Origin: Streptomyces sp. Z26
GTDB lineage: Bacteria > Actinomycetota > Actinomycetes > Streptomycetales > Streptomycetaceae
Assembly (NCBI RefSeq): GCF_003665095.1
Contig: NZ_RCHV01000002.1
Span: 6,204,501-6,268,500 of the forward strand
Reading direction: 5' to 3'
DNA length: 64,000 nt
In this document: in pieces, positions 53,805 through 63,135 of the stretch
Numbering within the stretch: the stretch's first letter is position 1
Layout: each line of letters begins with the position of its first letter
Position numbers and translations under genes: made by a program
The notes under the pieces: model-generated
Seen by the model: the letters and a program-made list of their open reading frames with translations, nothing else
Databases searched by the model: none
What the model was told of the DNA's origin: nothing

Positions 53805-53871
53805 AACCGGGAGCGGGGGCAGCCGCGCGCCCGATACACCGCAGGGGTCCCCATCTGGTCCCCCACATGCG

Positions 53872-53908
53872 TCAGGGGTGGCACTCTCATCGAGAGTGCC
53901 ACCCCTGA
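53872..53908. terminator. Perfect 17-bp hairpin terminator after the tRNA
   Basis: TCAGGGGTGGCACTCTC (53872-53888) is exactly complementary to GAGAGTGCCACCCCTGA (53892-53908). On the minus strand it begins 15 nt after the tRNA-Pro 3' end. Confidence 0.85.
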
Positions 53909-53923
53909 GCTGTGCAAACACCG

Positions 53924-53997
<74 letters not shown>

Positions 53998-54174
53998 GTG
54001 CTGTGCGACCCGGGGTTTCCCCCGCGTCCGCCTGCACGAGAACAATACCGCACTCCTCGCCGTGCTCGCTCACCCCTTTGTGCGCCGCCGCGCCCACCGC
54101 CCGGCACCGTCCCGTGCAGGTCCGGGGCCGCGCGGTCGCATCACAGGGGTCCGGCGCGGGGTCCCGGTGGCGGG

Positions 54175-55374
54175 TCAGCGTTCCAGGACCAGTGCCTGGC
54201 CCTGGCCGACGCCGATGCACAGGGCCGCCAGGCCCGTGCCCGACCCGGCTGCCGCGAGCTGGTGGGCGACGGCGCCCGCGATGCGGGCGCCCGAGGCGCC
54301 CAGCGGGTGGCCGATGGCGAGGGCGCCGCCGCGCGGGTTGACGAGTGCCGGGTCCAGCTCCGGCCACTCCGCGAGGCAGCCGAGCGCCTGCGCCGCGAAC
54401 GCCTCGTTCAGCTCGACCGTACGCAGGTCGTCGAAGCCGCGGTCCGCCTTCGCCAGGGCGCGCCGGACGGCCTCGACGGGGCCGAGGCCGTAGAGCCGCG
54501 GTTCGACGCCGGTGACCGCGGAGGCGCGGATACGGGCGAGGGGTTCGCGGCCGGTGGCGGCGAGTCCCTCCTCGTCGGTGAGCAGGAGCGCAGCGGCGCC
54601 GTCGTTGAGAGGCGAGGAGTTGCCCGCCGTGACCGTGCCGCCGCCGTCCTTGCGGAACGCCGGTTTCAGCCGGGCGAGCGCCTCGGGTGAACTCCCGTCC
54701 CGGATGGTCTCGTCGCGCGCCAGCTCGACGCCGTCGTACGGGGCGACCTCGCCGTCGTAGAGTCCGTCGCGCCACGCCGCCGCGGCCTTCCGGTGGCTGT
54801 CGGCGGCGAAGCGGTCCTGCTCCTCGCGCGTGATCTTGTGCTTGTCCGCGACGAGTTCGGCGCCCTCACCGAGGCTGGTGGTCCACTCGGGGCGCATCCG
54901 CTCGTTGACCATGCGCCAGCCCAGGGTGGTGGAGTACATCTCGGGGGCGCCCGCGGGAAAGGCGCGCTCCGGCTTGGGTACGACCCAGGGGGCGCGGCTC
55001 ATCGACTCCACGCCGCCCGCGATCACGGCGGTGGCGTCGCCGACGGCCACCGCGCGCGCGGCCTGTACGACGGCTTCGAGGCCGGACGCGCAGAGGCGGT
55101 TGGCGGTGCTGCCGGGGACGGTGAGCGGCAGGCCGGAGAGAAGGACGGCCATGCGGCCGACGTTCCGGTTCTCCTCGCCCGCGCCGTTCGCGTTGCCGAA
55201 GACCACGTCGCCGACGAGTGCCGGGTCGAGGTCGGGCGTACGGTCGAGCAGCGCGCGGACGACGTGTGCGGCCAGGTCGTCGGGGCGGACCCCGGCGAGC
55301 GCGCCGCCGTACCTGCCGACGGGGGTGCGGACGGAGTCGACGACGTACACGTCGCGGAGCCGGTAGTTGTTCAT
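54175..55374 (-). CDS. Acetyl-CoA C-acyltransferase (thiolase)
   Basis: The 399-aa protein has the thiolase triad motifs: nucleophilic Cys in NRLCASGLEAV (about C95), NEAFAAQALG (about 325), GGALAIGHPLGASGARI with the catalytic His (about 358), and the final Cys in ALCIGVGQG. It reversibly cleaves or forms beta-ketoacyl-CoA. The NANGAGEENRNVGRMAVLLSGLP region resembles the PcaF/PaaJ group (beta-ketoadipyl-CoA), but no other pathway gene adjoins. The start at MNNYRLRDVYVVDSVRTP was chosen over one 17 codons earlier because it matches the family N-terminus. Confidence 0.93.
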   Translation of the reverse strand: MNNYRLRDVYVVDSVRTPVGRYGGALAGVRPDDLAAHVVRALLDRTPDLDPALVGDVVFGNANGAGEENRNVGRMAVLLSGLPLTVPGSTANRLCASGLEAVVQAARAVAVGDATAVIAGGVESMSRAPWVVPKPERAFPAGAPEMYSTTLGWRMVNERMRPEWTTSLGEGAELVADKHKITREEQDRFAADSHRKAAAAWRDGLYDGEVAPYDGVELARDETIRDGSSPEALARLKPAFRKDGGGTVTAGNSSPLNDGAAALLLTDEEGLAATGREPLARIRASAVTGVEPRLYGLGPVEAVRRALAKADRGFDDLRTVELNEAFAAQALGCLAEWPELDPALVNPRGGALAIGHPLGASGARIAGAVAHQLAAAGSGTGLAALCIGVGQGQALVLER

Positions 55375-55480
55375 GGCACAGATCGTGGCACCGGCGGCAT
55401 CGCGTGGCCAGACCTTACGGATCACTGACGTGCGGGTGCGGTGCCACGTGCGCGCGCGCCGCGGCGCCTAGCGTGAGCAC

Positions 55481-56581
55481 ATGCGCGTACTGGTCACAGG
55501 AGGGGCGGGCTTCATCGGCTCGCATGTCGTGTCCGCTCTGCGGGAGGCGGGCCACGAGCCCGTGGTGTTCGACACGGAGGCGGGGCGACGGGACCCCGTG
55601 GGCGGAGGGGGCGCGGTGGAATCCGTGCCCGGCGACGTACGGGACGCCGACGCGGTCGCCGGGGCGCTCGTCGGGGTAGACGCGGTCTGCCACCAGGCGG
55701 CGACCGTCGGCCTCAGCAGCCGCTTCGACGATGCCACCCGCTACGTCAGCAACAACGACCTCGGCACCGCCGTCCTCCTGGAGCGGATGGCGGCGGCCGG
55801 GGTCGGCGCCCTGGCGCTCGCCGGTTCGATGGTCGTCTACGGCGAGGGCCGCTACGTCTGCCCGGTGCACGGGCCCGTACGGCCGGGCCCGCGTACGGTA
55901 CGGGACCTGGACGCGGGCCGCTTCGAGCCGCCGTGCCCCCACTGCGGCGCCCCGTTGGAGCCGGGGCTGGTGGCGGAGGACGCACCCGTCGACCCCCGGA
56001 ACGTCTACGCGGCCACCAAGCTCATGCAGGAGCACCTGGCGGCGTCCTGGGCGCGCGCGACCGGTGGGCGGGCGATCAGCCTCCGGTACCACAACGTGTA
56101 CGGCGCGGGTATGCCGCGCGACACCCCGTACGCGGGCGTCGCCTCCTTCTTCCGCTCCTCCCTGGAGCGCGGCGAGCCGCCGCAGGTGTACGAGGACGGG
56201 GCGCAGCGCCGGGACTTCGTGCACGTCACGGATGTGGCCGCGGCCAACGTCGCCGCCCTGGAGGCGCTGGCGCTGCGGGGTGAGGGACCGGCGGGGGAGC
56301 TGCGCGCGTACAACACCGGCAGCGGCGAACCGCACACCATCCTGGACATGGCGACGGCGCTGGCGGGCGCGTTCGGCGGCCCGTCGCCGGAGGTGACGGG
56401 GGGTTACCGGCTGGGGGACGTACGGCACATCACGGCGTCGTCGGAACGGCTGCGGGCCGAGCTGGGCTGGCGGGCGCGGGTCGGCTTCGGCGCGGGGATG
56501 GAGGGCTTCGCGCGGGCGCCGCTGCGGGAGACCGGACCGGAAGTGGGGACCGCGGCGGGCACCGGCCCCGGCGACCGCTGA
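55481..56581 (+). CDS. NAD-dependent epimerase/dehydratase with a Cys/His insertion
   Basis: The 366-aa protein is an extended SDR: GGAGFIGS (7-14), catalytic Ser region in AGSMVVYGE (about S116) and YAATK (Y176, K180). Between the Ser and Tyr motifs is an insertion of about 45 residues with CPVHG (C127, H130) and CPHCG (C152, C155), a likely zinc site. Similar epimerases act on nucleotide sugars. It is divergent from the thiolase gene and 134 bp before the sugar ABC operon, on the same strand, so it could process related sugars. Confidence 0.88.
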   Translation: MRVLVTGGAGFIGSHVVSALREAGHEPVVFDTEAGRRDPVGGGGAVESVPGDVRDADAVAGALVGVDAVCHQAATVGLSSRFDDATRYVSNNDLGTAVLLERMAAAGVGALALAGSMVVYGEGRYVCPVHGPVRPGPRTVRDLDAGRFEPPCPHCGAPLEPGLVAEDAPVDPRNVYAATKLMQEHLAASWARATGGRAISLRYHNVYGAGMPRDTPYAGVASFFRSSLERGEPPQVYEDGAQRRDFVHVTDVAAANVAALEALALRGEGPAGELRAYNTGSGEPHTILDMATALAGAFGGPSPEVTGGYRLGDVRHITASSERLRAELGWRARVGFGAGMEGFARAPLRETGPEVGTAAGTGPGDR

Positions 56582-56714
56582 CGCCGCCTCGACAATCCGT
56601 ACGGGGGACGCGATCGGCACCCCGGACGGCGCGGAGGGTTGACGGCCCCCGCTCCCTCGGTGGCAATGGGAGGGCGACAGTGCGACGGCGCACGCGTCGA
56701 GAGGAGCGCCCCCC

Positions 56715-58046
56715 TTGTCCCGCACCGGCTCCCCGCACACCCCGCACGACGGTTCCCGCGCCCCCGCCCCGCCCTCCCGGCGACGGGTGCTCGCCCTGGC
56801 GGGCGGCGCCGCCGCGACCCTGCCGCTCGGCGGCTGCGGCGCGGGCGCCCCGGAGGTCCGGGGCGGTGGCGGCGGGGGCGGTGCCGGGACTGTCTCCGTG
56901 TACTGGAACGCGGGCCACGACTACGCCGCGTACCGCGCGGCCGTCGCCGCCTTCGAGAAGGAGCACGGCGTCACGGTGCGGATGCAGAAGTACCAGTGGC
57001 CGGACATGCGCACCCGCATCCTCACCGACTTCGCCTCCGGCAACGTGCCCGACCTCGTCGAGGAACCGGGCGGCTGGACCCAGGAGTTCGCCCTCAGCGG
57101 CGACGTCCTGAGCCTCCAGGACCGGCTGGACGCGGACGGCGCCCGCATGGGGTACCCGGACGACTGGCAGCCCGCCGCCGTACGCCACAACGAGCACCGG
57201 GGCGAGACGTACGGCATCCAGCTGCACCAGACGTGCAGCCTGCTCCTCTACAACAAGGCGATGTTCCGCCGCGCGCGCGTCGCGCCGCCGACCACGTGGG
57301 AGGAGGTCGTACGGGTCGGCAGGAGGCTCACCACGGGCGACGTGTTCGGCATCGCCCTGAACCAGGACCAGTCGTACGCCTGGCCCTGGCTGCTCCAGAA
57401 CGGCGTACGGCTCTACGACCCGGAGTCCCGCGCGCTGCTGGCGCCCCGGGCCGCGGCCGTCGAGGCGCTCCGCTTCCAGGCCGACCTGGTGCACGAGCAC
57501 GAGGTGTCCGCCGTGCCGACGCCCGGCACCGACTACTCCGGGCCGCAGAAGCTGCTGTCGGCGGAGCGCACCGCGATGATCCTCTCCGGGCCCTGGGACC
57601 TGGAACCGATCCGGAAGTCCAGCCCCGACCTGGAACTCGGCGTGGCGCAGGTGCCCCGCAGGCGGCGCCGGTCCACCGTCCTCGCCGGGACCAGCGTGTT
57701 CATCCCGGCGAAGGCCCGCCACCCGGACCTGGCCTGGGACCTGGTGAAGAGGCTCACGACGCTGCGCACGGAGACCGCCGTCACGGAGAAGGAGGGAATG
57801 CTGATGCCCCGCAGATCCTGGACGAGTCAGCCGGTGGTGCGGGACGACCCGGTGACGAAGGCGTTCGCGGAGGGGCTGACGTACGCGGAAGACCCGTACC
57901 GGGGCGCCTATCTGACGGGGAGGTACGGGGAGTTGTCCGTCGACCTCTTCCGGAACCTGTACCAGGGCGTGGTGATGCAGCGGAGACCGGTGGAGGAGGC
58001 GTACGACGAGTACGTGAGTGCCGGTCGCAAGCTGATCCGGGGGTAG
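56715..58046 (+). CDS. Sugar ABC transporter substrate-binding lipoprotein
   Basis: The 443-aa protein starts at TTG behind GAGGAG. The signal has RRR followed by an Ala/Leu core and lipobox LGGC (Cys41), so export may use Tat. The family-1 binding-protein body shows TVSVYWNAGHDYAAYRAAVAAFEKEHGVTV, a typical hinge region and ILSGPWDLEPIRKS. It should bind an oligosaccharide outside the cell. It is the first gene of an operon with two permeases. No ATPase gene is present; actinobacterial sugar importers commonly share one encoded elsewhere (MsiK). Confidence 0.9.
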   Translation: MSRTGSPHTPHDGSRAPAPPSRRRVLALAGGAAATLPLGGCGAGAPEVRGGGGGGGAGTVSVYWNAGHDYAAYRAAVAAFEKEHGVTVRMQKYQWPDMRTRILTDFASGNVPDLVEEPGGWTQEFALSGDVLSLQDRLDADGARMGYPDDWQPAAVRHNEHRGETYGIQLHQTCSLLLYNKAMFRRARVAPPTTWEEVVRVGRRLTTGDVFGIALNQDQSYAWPWLLQNGVRLYDPESRALLAPRAAAVEALRFQADLVHEHEVSAVPTPGTDYSGPQKLLSAERTAMILSGPWDLEPIRKSSPDLELGVAQVPRRRRRSTVLAGTSVFIPAKARHPDLAWDLVKRLTTLRTETAVTEKEGMLMPRRSWTSQPVVRDDPVTKAFAEGLTYAEDPYRGAYLTGRYGELSVDLFRNLYQGVVMQRRPVEEAYDEYVSAGRKLIRG

Positions 58047-58052
58047 CGGCGC

Positions 58053-59015
58053 ATGCCGTCGAAGACCACGGAACGCGCCCCCGCCGAGCGGCCGGGGCGC
58101 GGGCCCCACCGGCGCGGGCCGTTCGCACGCGGGCCGTTCGGGCGCGGGCCGCTCACGCTGCGGGCCAGGCGGGCGCGCACCGCGTACCTCTTCCTCGCGC
58201 CCGCGCTCCTCTTCTTCGCCGTCTTCTACTACGTGCCGATCGCCGACGTCGTCCACACCAGCCTCCACACCGGCCCCCGGGCCGACGAGTTCGACGGCCT
58301 CGGGAACTACGTCGACGCCTTCGACGACCCCGCCGCCCGCAACTCCTTCGTCGTGACGCTGCTGTTCACCGTCGGCACCACGGTCGGGGCGATCGTCCTC
58401 GGCCTCGGCCTCGCCCTGCTCGTCAACCGGCCGCTGCGCGGGCGCGCGCTGTTCCGGCTGGCGCTGCTGGTGCCGTACCTGACGTCCGTGGCCGTCGTCG
58501 GCCTGCTGTGGCGGAACATCCTCGACCCGCAACTCGGCATCCTCAACAGGATGCTGCGGGAGTTCGACCTCCCCACGCAGCAGTGGCTCAACACCGCGCC
58601 GCTGACCACCCTCGTCGTGATCACCCTGTGGCAGATCTCCGGCTACACCATGATCCTCTTCCTGGCCGGGCTCCAGGGCATCCCCGAGGTGTACTACGAG
58701 GCGGCCTACCTCGACGGCGCGGGCAGCCGGCAGCGGTTCTGGCGGATCACGCTCCCGCTGCTGGCGCCGACCACCCTCTTCGTCGCCGTCATGGCGGTGA
58801 TCTCCGGCCTCCAGGCGTTCGGGCAGGCCTACATCATCACCAACGGGGGACCGGCCGACAGCACCGACCTGTACGTGTTCCACCTCTTCAACGTGGCGTT
58901 CCGCAGCCGGGACTTCGGCTACTCCTCGGCGCTGTCCGTGCTGCTGCTGATCGTCATCATGGTGTTCACCGCACTCCAGATGCGCGCCGGGCGGCGGCGG
59001 GAGGTGCGGTACTGA
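58053..59015 (+). CDS. Sugar ABC transporter permease (MalF type)
   Basis: The 320-aa protein has a basic N-terminus with a repeat of GRGP/ARGPF segments (about residues 10-30), then six transmembrane helices. The EAA loop EAAYLDGAGSRQRFWRITLPLLAP (about 216-239) is the contact for the ATPase. It overlaps the next permease gene by one base (TGATG). Confidence 0.92.
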   Translation: MPSKTTERAPAERPGRGPHRRGPFARGPFGRGPLTLRARRARTAYLFLAPALLFFAVFYYVPIADVVHTSLHTGPRADEFDGLGNYVDAFDDPAARNSFVVTLLFTVGTTVGAIVLGLGLALLVNRPLRGRALFRLALLVPYLTSVAVVGLLWRNILDPQLGILNRMLREFDLPTQQWLNTAPLTTLVVITLWQISGYTMILFLAGLQGIPEVYYEAAYLDGAGSRQRFWRITLPLLAPTTLFVAVMAVISGLQAFGQAYIITNGGPADSTDLYVFHLFNVAFRSRDFGYSSALSVLLLIVIMVFTALQMRAGRRREVRY

Positions 59016-59830
59016 TGGACCGGACCGTACGCGTCACCGTCTACACGCTGCTGGTCGTGGCCAGCGCCCTCACCGTCGTACCGCTGCTCTACATGGTCGC
59101 GCTGTCCCTCCAGACCGAGGGCGAGACGCTGTCCGGTGAGGCGGTGCTCCTCCCGGAGTCGCCGCAGTGGGGGAACTACGCGACGCTGTTCGAGGAGGCG
59201 CCGTTCGCGGACTTCATCGTCAACAGCCTGGTCGTCGCGGGCGGCATCACGCTCGCCCACCTCCTCTTCGACCCGCTGGTCGGCTACGTCTTCGCGAAGT
59301 TCGACTTCCCGTTCCGGAACACGCTGTTCGCCGCGATCCTCGCGACGCTGATGATTCCGCTGTTCGTGCGGATGATCCCGCTGTACGTGATGATGTCCGA
59401 CCTCGGCTGGCTCGACAGCTACCAGGCGCTCGTCACGCCGTTCCTGATGGACGGCTTCGGGATCTTCCTGATGCGGCAGTTCATCCAGCCCGTCCCGGAC
59501 GACCTCATCGACGCGGGACGGGTGGACGGCGCCTCCGAGTTCGCCATCTACCGGCGGATCGTCCTGCCGCAGACGAAACCCGCGCTGGCCGTGCTGGGGC
59601 TCTTCACGTTCACCTTCCAGTGGAACGAGTTCCTGTGGCCGCTCGTCGCCACCAGCAGCGAGGACATGCGGACCATCCCCGTCGGGCTGACCCTCTTCAA
59701 CCAGGAGCACTTCACGCTCTGGCACCTCACCGCGGCCGGTTCGGTGCTCATGTTCGTGCCGACCGCGCTCATCCTCGTCTTCAGCCAGCGCTACTTCGTC
59801 CGCGGGATCGCCCTCACCGGCCTCAAGTGA
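59015..59830 (+). CDS. Sugar ABC transporter permease (MalG type)
   Basis: The 271-aa protein has six transmembrane helices and the EAA-type loop DAGRVDGASEFAIYRRIVLPQTKPAL (about 166-191). It pairs with the MalF-type subunit and ends the operon. Convergent with cysD after 33 bp; no strong hairpin was found between them. Confidence 0.92.
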   Translation: MDRTVRVTVYTLLVVASALTVVPLLYMVALSLQTEGETLSGEAVLLPESPQWGNYATLFEEAPFADFIVNSLVVAGGITLAHLLFDPLVGYVFAKFDFPFRNTLFAAILATLMIPLFVRMIPLYVMMSDLGWLDSYQALVTPFLMDGFGIFLMRQFIQPVPDDLIDAGRVDGASEFAIYRRIVLPQTKPALAVLGLFTFTFQWNEFLWPLVATSSEDMRTIPVGLTLFNQEHFTLWHLTAAGSVLMFVPTALILVFSQRYFVRGIALTGLK

Positions 59831-59863
59831 GCCCGGTCGTGAGCCGTACGGGGGCGGCGCCGG

Positions 59864-60850
59864 TCAGAAGTACCCCTCGCGTTTCCGGTCTTCCATGGCG
59901 GCTTCGGAGAGTTTGTCATCCGCTCGGGTGGCGCCGCGTTCGGTGAGGCGGGAGGCGGTGATTTCGGTGATGACCTTGTCGATGGTGTCGGCGTGGGAGT
60001 CGACGGCTCCGGTGCAGGACATGTCGCCGACGGTGCGGTAGCGGACGTGGCGTGTCTGGAGGGTTTCGTGGTCGTGGGGGCCACCCCAGTCGCCGGGGGC
60101 GAGCCACATGCCGTGGCGGTGGAAGACCTGGCGGGTGTGGGCGTAGTAGATGGTGGGGAGTTCGATCTTCTCGTGGGCGATGTACTGCCAGACGTCGAGT
60201 TCGGTCCAGTTGGAGAGGGGGAAGACGCGGACGTGTTCGCCGGGGGAGTGGCGGCCGTTGTAGAGCTGCCAGAGTTCGGGGCGTTGGCGTCGGGGGTTCC
60301 AGGTGCCGAATTCGTCGCGGAGGGAGAAGACGCGTTCTTTGGCGCGGGCTTTTTCCTCGTCGCGGCGTCCGCCGCCGAAGACGGCGTCGAAGCGTTGGGT
60401 GGTGATGGTGTCGAGGAGGGGGAGGGTTTGGAGGGGGTTGCGGGTGCCGTCGGGGCGTTCGCGGAGGCGTCCGTCGTCGATGTAGTCCTGGACGTGGGCG
60501 ATGTGGAGGCGGAGGTTGTGGTGGGCGGCTTGGTGGTCGCGGTGGTGGAGGACTTCGGGGAAGTTGTGTCCGGTGTCGACGTGGAGGAGGGAGAAGGGCA
60601 GGGGTGCGGGGGCGAAGGCTTTGAGGGCGAGGTGGAGCATGACGATGGAGTCCTTGCCTCCGGAGTAGAGGATCACGGGGCGTTCGAACTCGCCCGCGAC
60701 CTCCCGGAAGATGTGGACCGCCTCCGACTCCAACACCTCCAGATGCGACAACCCGTACCGCTCGGCCCCCGCCTGCCCGCCCGCCCCCGAGGCGTGCCCG
60801 GAGGGGTCTCCCGCCCGCGCCGCGTCGTCCGTACGGTCGCTGCCGCTCAT
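59864..60850 (-). CDS. cysD: Sulfate adenylyltransferase small subunit (CysD)
   Basis: The 328-aa protein has the PP-loop YSGGKDSIVMLHLALKA (about 57-73), VDTGHNFPEV (about 88), FGGGRRDEEKARAKERVFS and GDMSCTGAV. These identify the ATP-pyrophosphatase subunit that makes adenylyl sulfate from ATP and sulfate. It normally requires the GTPase subunit CysN, which does not follow here. The ATG overlaps the cysC stop by 4 bp. The gene body (after about 60680) is extremely rich in C-ending codons, unlike its start. Confidence 0.95.
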   Translation of the reverse strand: MSGSDRTDDAARAGDPSGHASGAGGQAGAERYGLSHLEVLESEAVHIFREVAGEFERPVILYSGGKDSIVMLHLALKAFAPAPLPFSLLHVDTGHNFPEVLHHRDHQAAHHNLRLHIAHVQDYIDDGRLRERPDGTRNPLQTLPLLDTITTQRFDAVFGGGRRDEEKARAKERVFSLRDEFGTWNPRRQRPELWQLYNGRHSPGEHVRVFPLSNWTELDVWQYIAHEKIELPTIYYAHTRQVFHRHGMWLAPGDWGGPHDHETLQTRHVRYRTVGDMSCTGAVDSHADTIDKVITEITASRLTERGATRADDKLSEAAMEDRKREGYF

Positions 60851-61410
60851 GCGAGTCCCCTTTCGGCGAGGAGCGCGTGGAGCGCGGACGCCGTGTCGTC
60901 GGGTGTGCGGTCGTGCGTCTCGAGGCGCAGGTCGGGGTGCTCCGGGATCTCGTACGGGTCGTCGACACCGGTCAGCCCGGTGAGGTCGCCGGTCGCCTGC
61001 CGCGCGTAGAGGCCCTTCACGTCGCGTGTGGAGCAGACGTCGACGGGAGTGGCCACGTGGATCTCCAGGTACGTGGTGCCCGTCTCGTCGTGCCGGTCGC
61101 GTACGGCCTGACGGCTGCGGGCGTACGGGGCGATGACGGGGACGAGCGTCTTGACGCCGTGGGAGGCGAGGAGTCGGGCGACGAAACCGATACGTCGCAC
61201 GTTGGTGTCGCGGTCCTCGGCGGAGAAGCCGAGGCCGGCGGAGAGGAAGGTGCGGATCTCGTCGCCGTCGAGGACCTCGACCCGGTGGCCCTCCTGGGTC
61301 AACCGGTCCGCCAGTGCCCGTGCGATCGTCGTCTTCCCCGCGCTGGGCAGACCCGTCAACCACACCGTCGCACCGCGTTCGTGAGCGGGAATCGCCGTAT
61401 TGTTCGTCAT
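60847..61410 (-). CDS. cysC: Adenylylsulfate kinase (APS kinase)
   Basis: The protein (187 aa from ATG 61410) has Walker A GLPSAGKTT, VLDGDEIRTFLSAGLGFSAEDRDTNVRRI and GLYARQATGDLTGLTGVDDPYE, all diagnostic of APS kinase, which makes PAPS from APS. A start 14 codons upstream is possible but would overlap the glycosyltransferase gene. It follows that gene by 7 bp and is coupled to cysD. PAPS made here would serve the sulfotransferase encoded in the same operon. Confidence 0.95.
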   Translation of the reverse strand: MTNNTAIPAHERGATVWLTGLPSAGKTTIARALADRLTQEGHRVEVLDGDEIRTFLSAGLGFSAEDRDTNVRRIGFVARLLASHGVKTLVPVIAPYARSRQAVRDRHDETGTTYLEIHVATPVDVCSTRDVKGLYARQATGDLTGLTGVDDPYEIPEHPDLRLETHDRTPDDTASALHALLAERGLA

Positions 61411-61417
61411 CGCCTCG

Positions 61418-62656
61418 TCATCGTTCTCGTTCGGTTCCGCCGGGGGCGGCACCCAGCAGTTCGGAGAAGAGACTCTCCCACCGCGGGTGCACCTCAGCGG
61501 GAGAGTAGTCCCGTGCCGTCCGGAGGGCGGCGGCGCCCAGCTTCTCGCGCAGCGCGCGGTCGCCCATCAAGCGGCTCATGGCACCGGCGAGGGCCTCCAC
61601 GTCCTCCGGCGGTACCAGAATCCCCTCCCTCCCGTCCGTCAGCACGTCCGACGGCCCGGTCGGGCAGTCGAAGCCGACCACGGGCAGTCCGTGCGCCATC
61701 GCCTCGATCATGACCATCGGCAGCCCCTCGAAACGCGAGCTGAGCACGTACAGCGACGCCTTCGCCAGCTCGTCGTCCAGCCGGGACGTGTGCCCCATGA
61801 GGAACACGTGGTTGTAGAGGTGCAATTCCTCGATCAGTGCCCGGAGTTCCCCCTTCCGCTCCCCGACGCCGAAGATCCGCAGCTGCCAGTCGGGATGCCG
61901 TTCGACGACCTGCCGGAACGCCGGGAGCAGCAGGTCGAAGCCCTTCTGCGGGTAGAGCCGCCCCGCCGCGACGGCGATCCGGGAGCCGTGGTCGGCGGGC
62001 TGCTGGTCCAACGAGTGCACGGCGTTGGGGATCCGTACGACGCGGGTGCGCGGCAGCAGCGCGGCGTACTCCGCCCGGTCCCGTTCGGTCAGCACCGCGA
62101 CCGCGTCGAACGCCGGGTAGTGCGCCGCGATGGCCTTCCGCACGTCCGCGCGGTGCACGGAGAGGTTCATGTGCTCCTGCGCGACCCGGACCATGCTCCG
62201 CGGCGCGTACCGCGCGGCGAGGACGTTCAGCGCGGGACGGGTGGACACCAGCACGTCGCCGGTGGTCTGGCGCAGGTGGCGGGCCACGGTCCGCTCCACG
62301 TACCGGTTGAAGTACCGGGCGCCGAACTCGCCCGCCGGGACCAGCTCCGGGCGCGACCGGGCCAGCGCCGCGTCCCGGCGCGCGCCCAGCGCCGCCCGCC
62401 AACCCTCCGCCGGGGGCGCGCCGCCCCCGGCGTGCGGGCCCGCGTCGTCCGCGCCGTCCGCCGTGCCGCGCTCGTCGATCAGGCTGGTGACGCGTACCCG
62501 CGGGTCCAGCGGGAAGCGGACCTCGTCGCGGTGCCGCAGCACGCTCACCAGCTCGACGTCGTGGCCGCGCGCGACGAGGGCGTTGGCCTGGTTCATGACC
62601 GTACGGATGGTGCCGCCGGTGCCGTACGCGTGCAGCAGCAGGTAGCGGATCCTCAT
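61418..62656 (-). CDS. Glycosyltransferase, GT4 type
   Basis: The 412-aa protein has GT-B fold features: N-terminal acceptor domain (MRIRYLLLHAYGTGGTIRTVMNQANALVARGHDVELVSV), the donor-binding IAVAAGRLYPQKGFDLLLPAF (about 225-245) and the E-x7-E motif RFEGLPMVMIEAMAHGLPVVGFDC (about 310-333). It probably builds a polysaccharide or glycolipid. The ATG overlaps the previous stop by one base, so it is coupled to the unknown gene and the sulfotransferase upstream. Confidence 0.9.
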   Translation of the reverse strand: MRIRYLLLHAYGTGGTIRTVMNQANALVARGHDVELVSVLRHRDEVRFPLDPRVRVTSLIDERGTADGADDAGPHAGGGAPPAEGWRAALGARRDAALARSRPELVPAGEFGARYFNRYVERTVARHLRQTTGDVLVSTRPALNVLAARYAPRSMVRVAQEHMNLSVHRADVRKAIAAHYPAFDAVAVLTERDRAEYAALLPRTRVVRIPNAVHSLDQQPADHGSRIAVAAGRLYPQKGFDLLLPAFRQVVERHPDWQLRIFGVGERKGELRALIEELHLYNHVFLMGHTSRLDDELAKASLYVLSSRFEGLPMVMIEAMAHGLPVVGFDCPTGPSDVLTDGREGILVPPEDVEALAGAMSRLMGDRALREKLGAAALRTARDYSPAEVHPRWESLFSELLGAAPGGTERER

Positions 62657-63135
62657 CAGTCGACCCACTCCGGGTTCTCGACCTCCCAGTAGTGCGGCGG
62701 CACTTCCCCCGAGGCGCACTCGACCGAGAGGTTGTCGCTCACCGTGTAGAACGGCCGGACCACCGTGCCGTACTCGTCGGTCGTCACCGACTGCGCGGGG
62801 AACACCATGATCTTCTTCTTGCCGCGGATGTCGTCCAGATGCCGCCCCGCCCGCAACCGCAGCTCACCCGGGCCGGGACCGGACGACAGGTACAGGTCCC
62901 AGACGGCCGAGGGCGGCCCGTCCAGCGCCAGGTCGTCCACCGGCAGCGACGCGTCGAAGCGGGCGCCGTCCAGGGGAGCGTCGTAGCGCAGCCGCTCGTC
63001 GCCGTGGTCCCGGCGTACGAGCAGCAGCTGCCACGACTCCGCCGCGCCGCCCGGCGTGTGGCCGTGCAGCGCGCCCACGAGCCGGATGCGGCCGTCGCGC
63101 GGCCACACCCGTTCGATCTCCGCGTGCGGGCTCAT
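62656..63135 (-). CDS. Unknown protein of the sulfation operon
   Basis: The 159-aa protein has no signal peptide. Its alternating pattern suggests a beta-sandwich (RIRLVGALHGHTPGGAAESWQLLLVRRD, then VWDLYLSSGPGPGELRLRAGRHLDDIRGKKKIMVFPAQ), ending in an aromatic-rich tail (FYTVSDNLSVECAS, HYWEVENPEWVD). Similar proteins occur in actinobacterial glycan loci beside glycosyltransferases, but no function is known to me. Overlapping ATGA with the sulfotransferase and TGATG with the glycosyltransferase place it firmly in the pathway. Confidence 0.75.
   Translation of the reverse strand: MSPHAEIERVWPRDGRIRLVGALHGHTPGGAAESWQLLLVRRDHGDERLRYDAPLDGARFDASLPVDDLALDGPPSAVWDLYLSSGPGPGELRLRAGRHLDDIRGKKKIMVFPAQSVTTDEYGTVVRPFYTVSDNLSVECASGEVPPHYWEVENPEWVD

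Noticed and set aside
56721..56750. CTCCCCGCACACCCCGCACG resembling a CRISPR repeat
   Set aside because: It lies inside the N-terminal coding region of the binding protein, lacks the second arm GCGGGGAT, and has no periodic partner.
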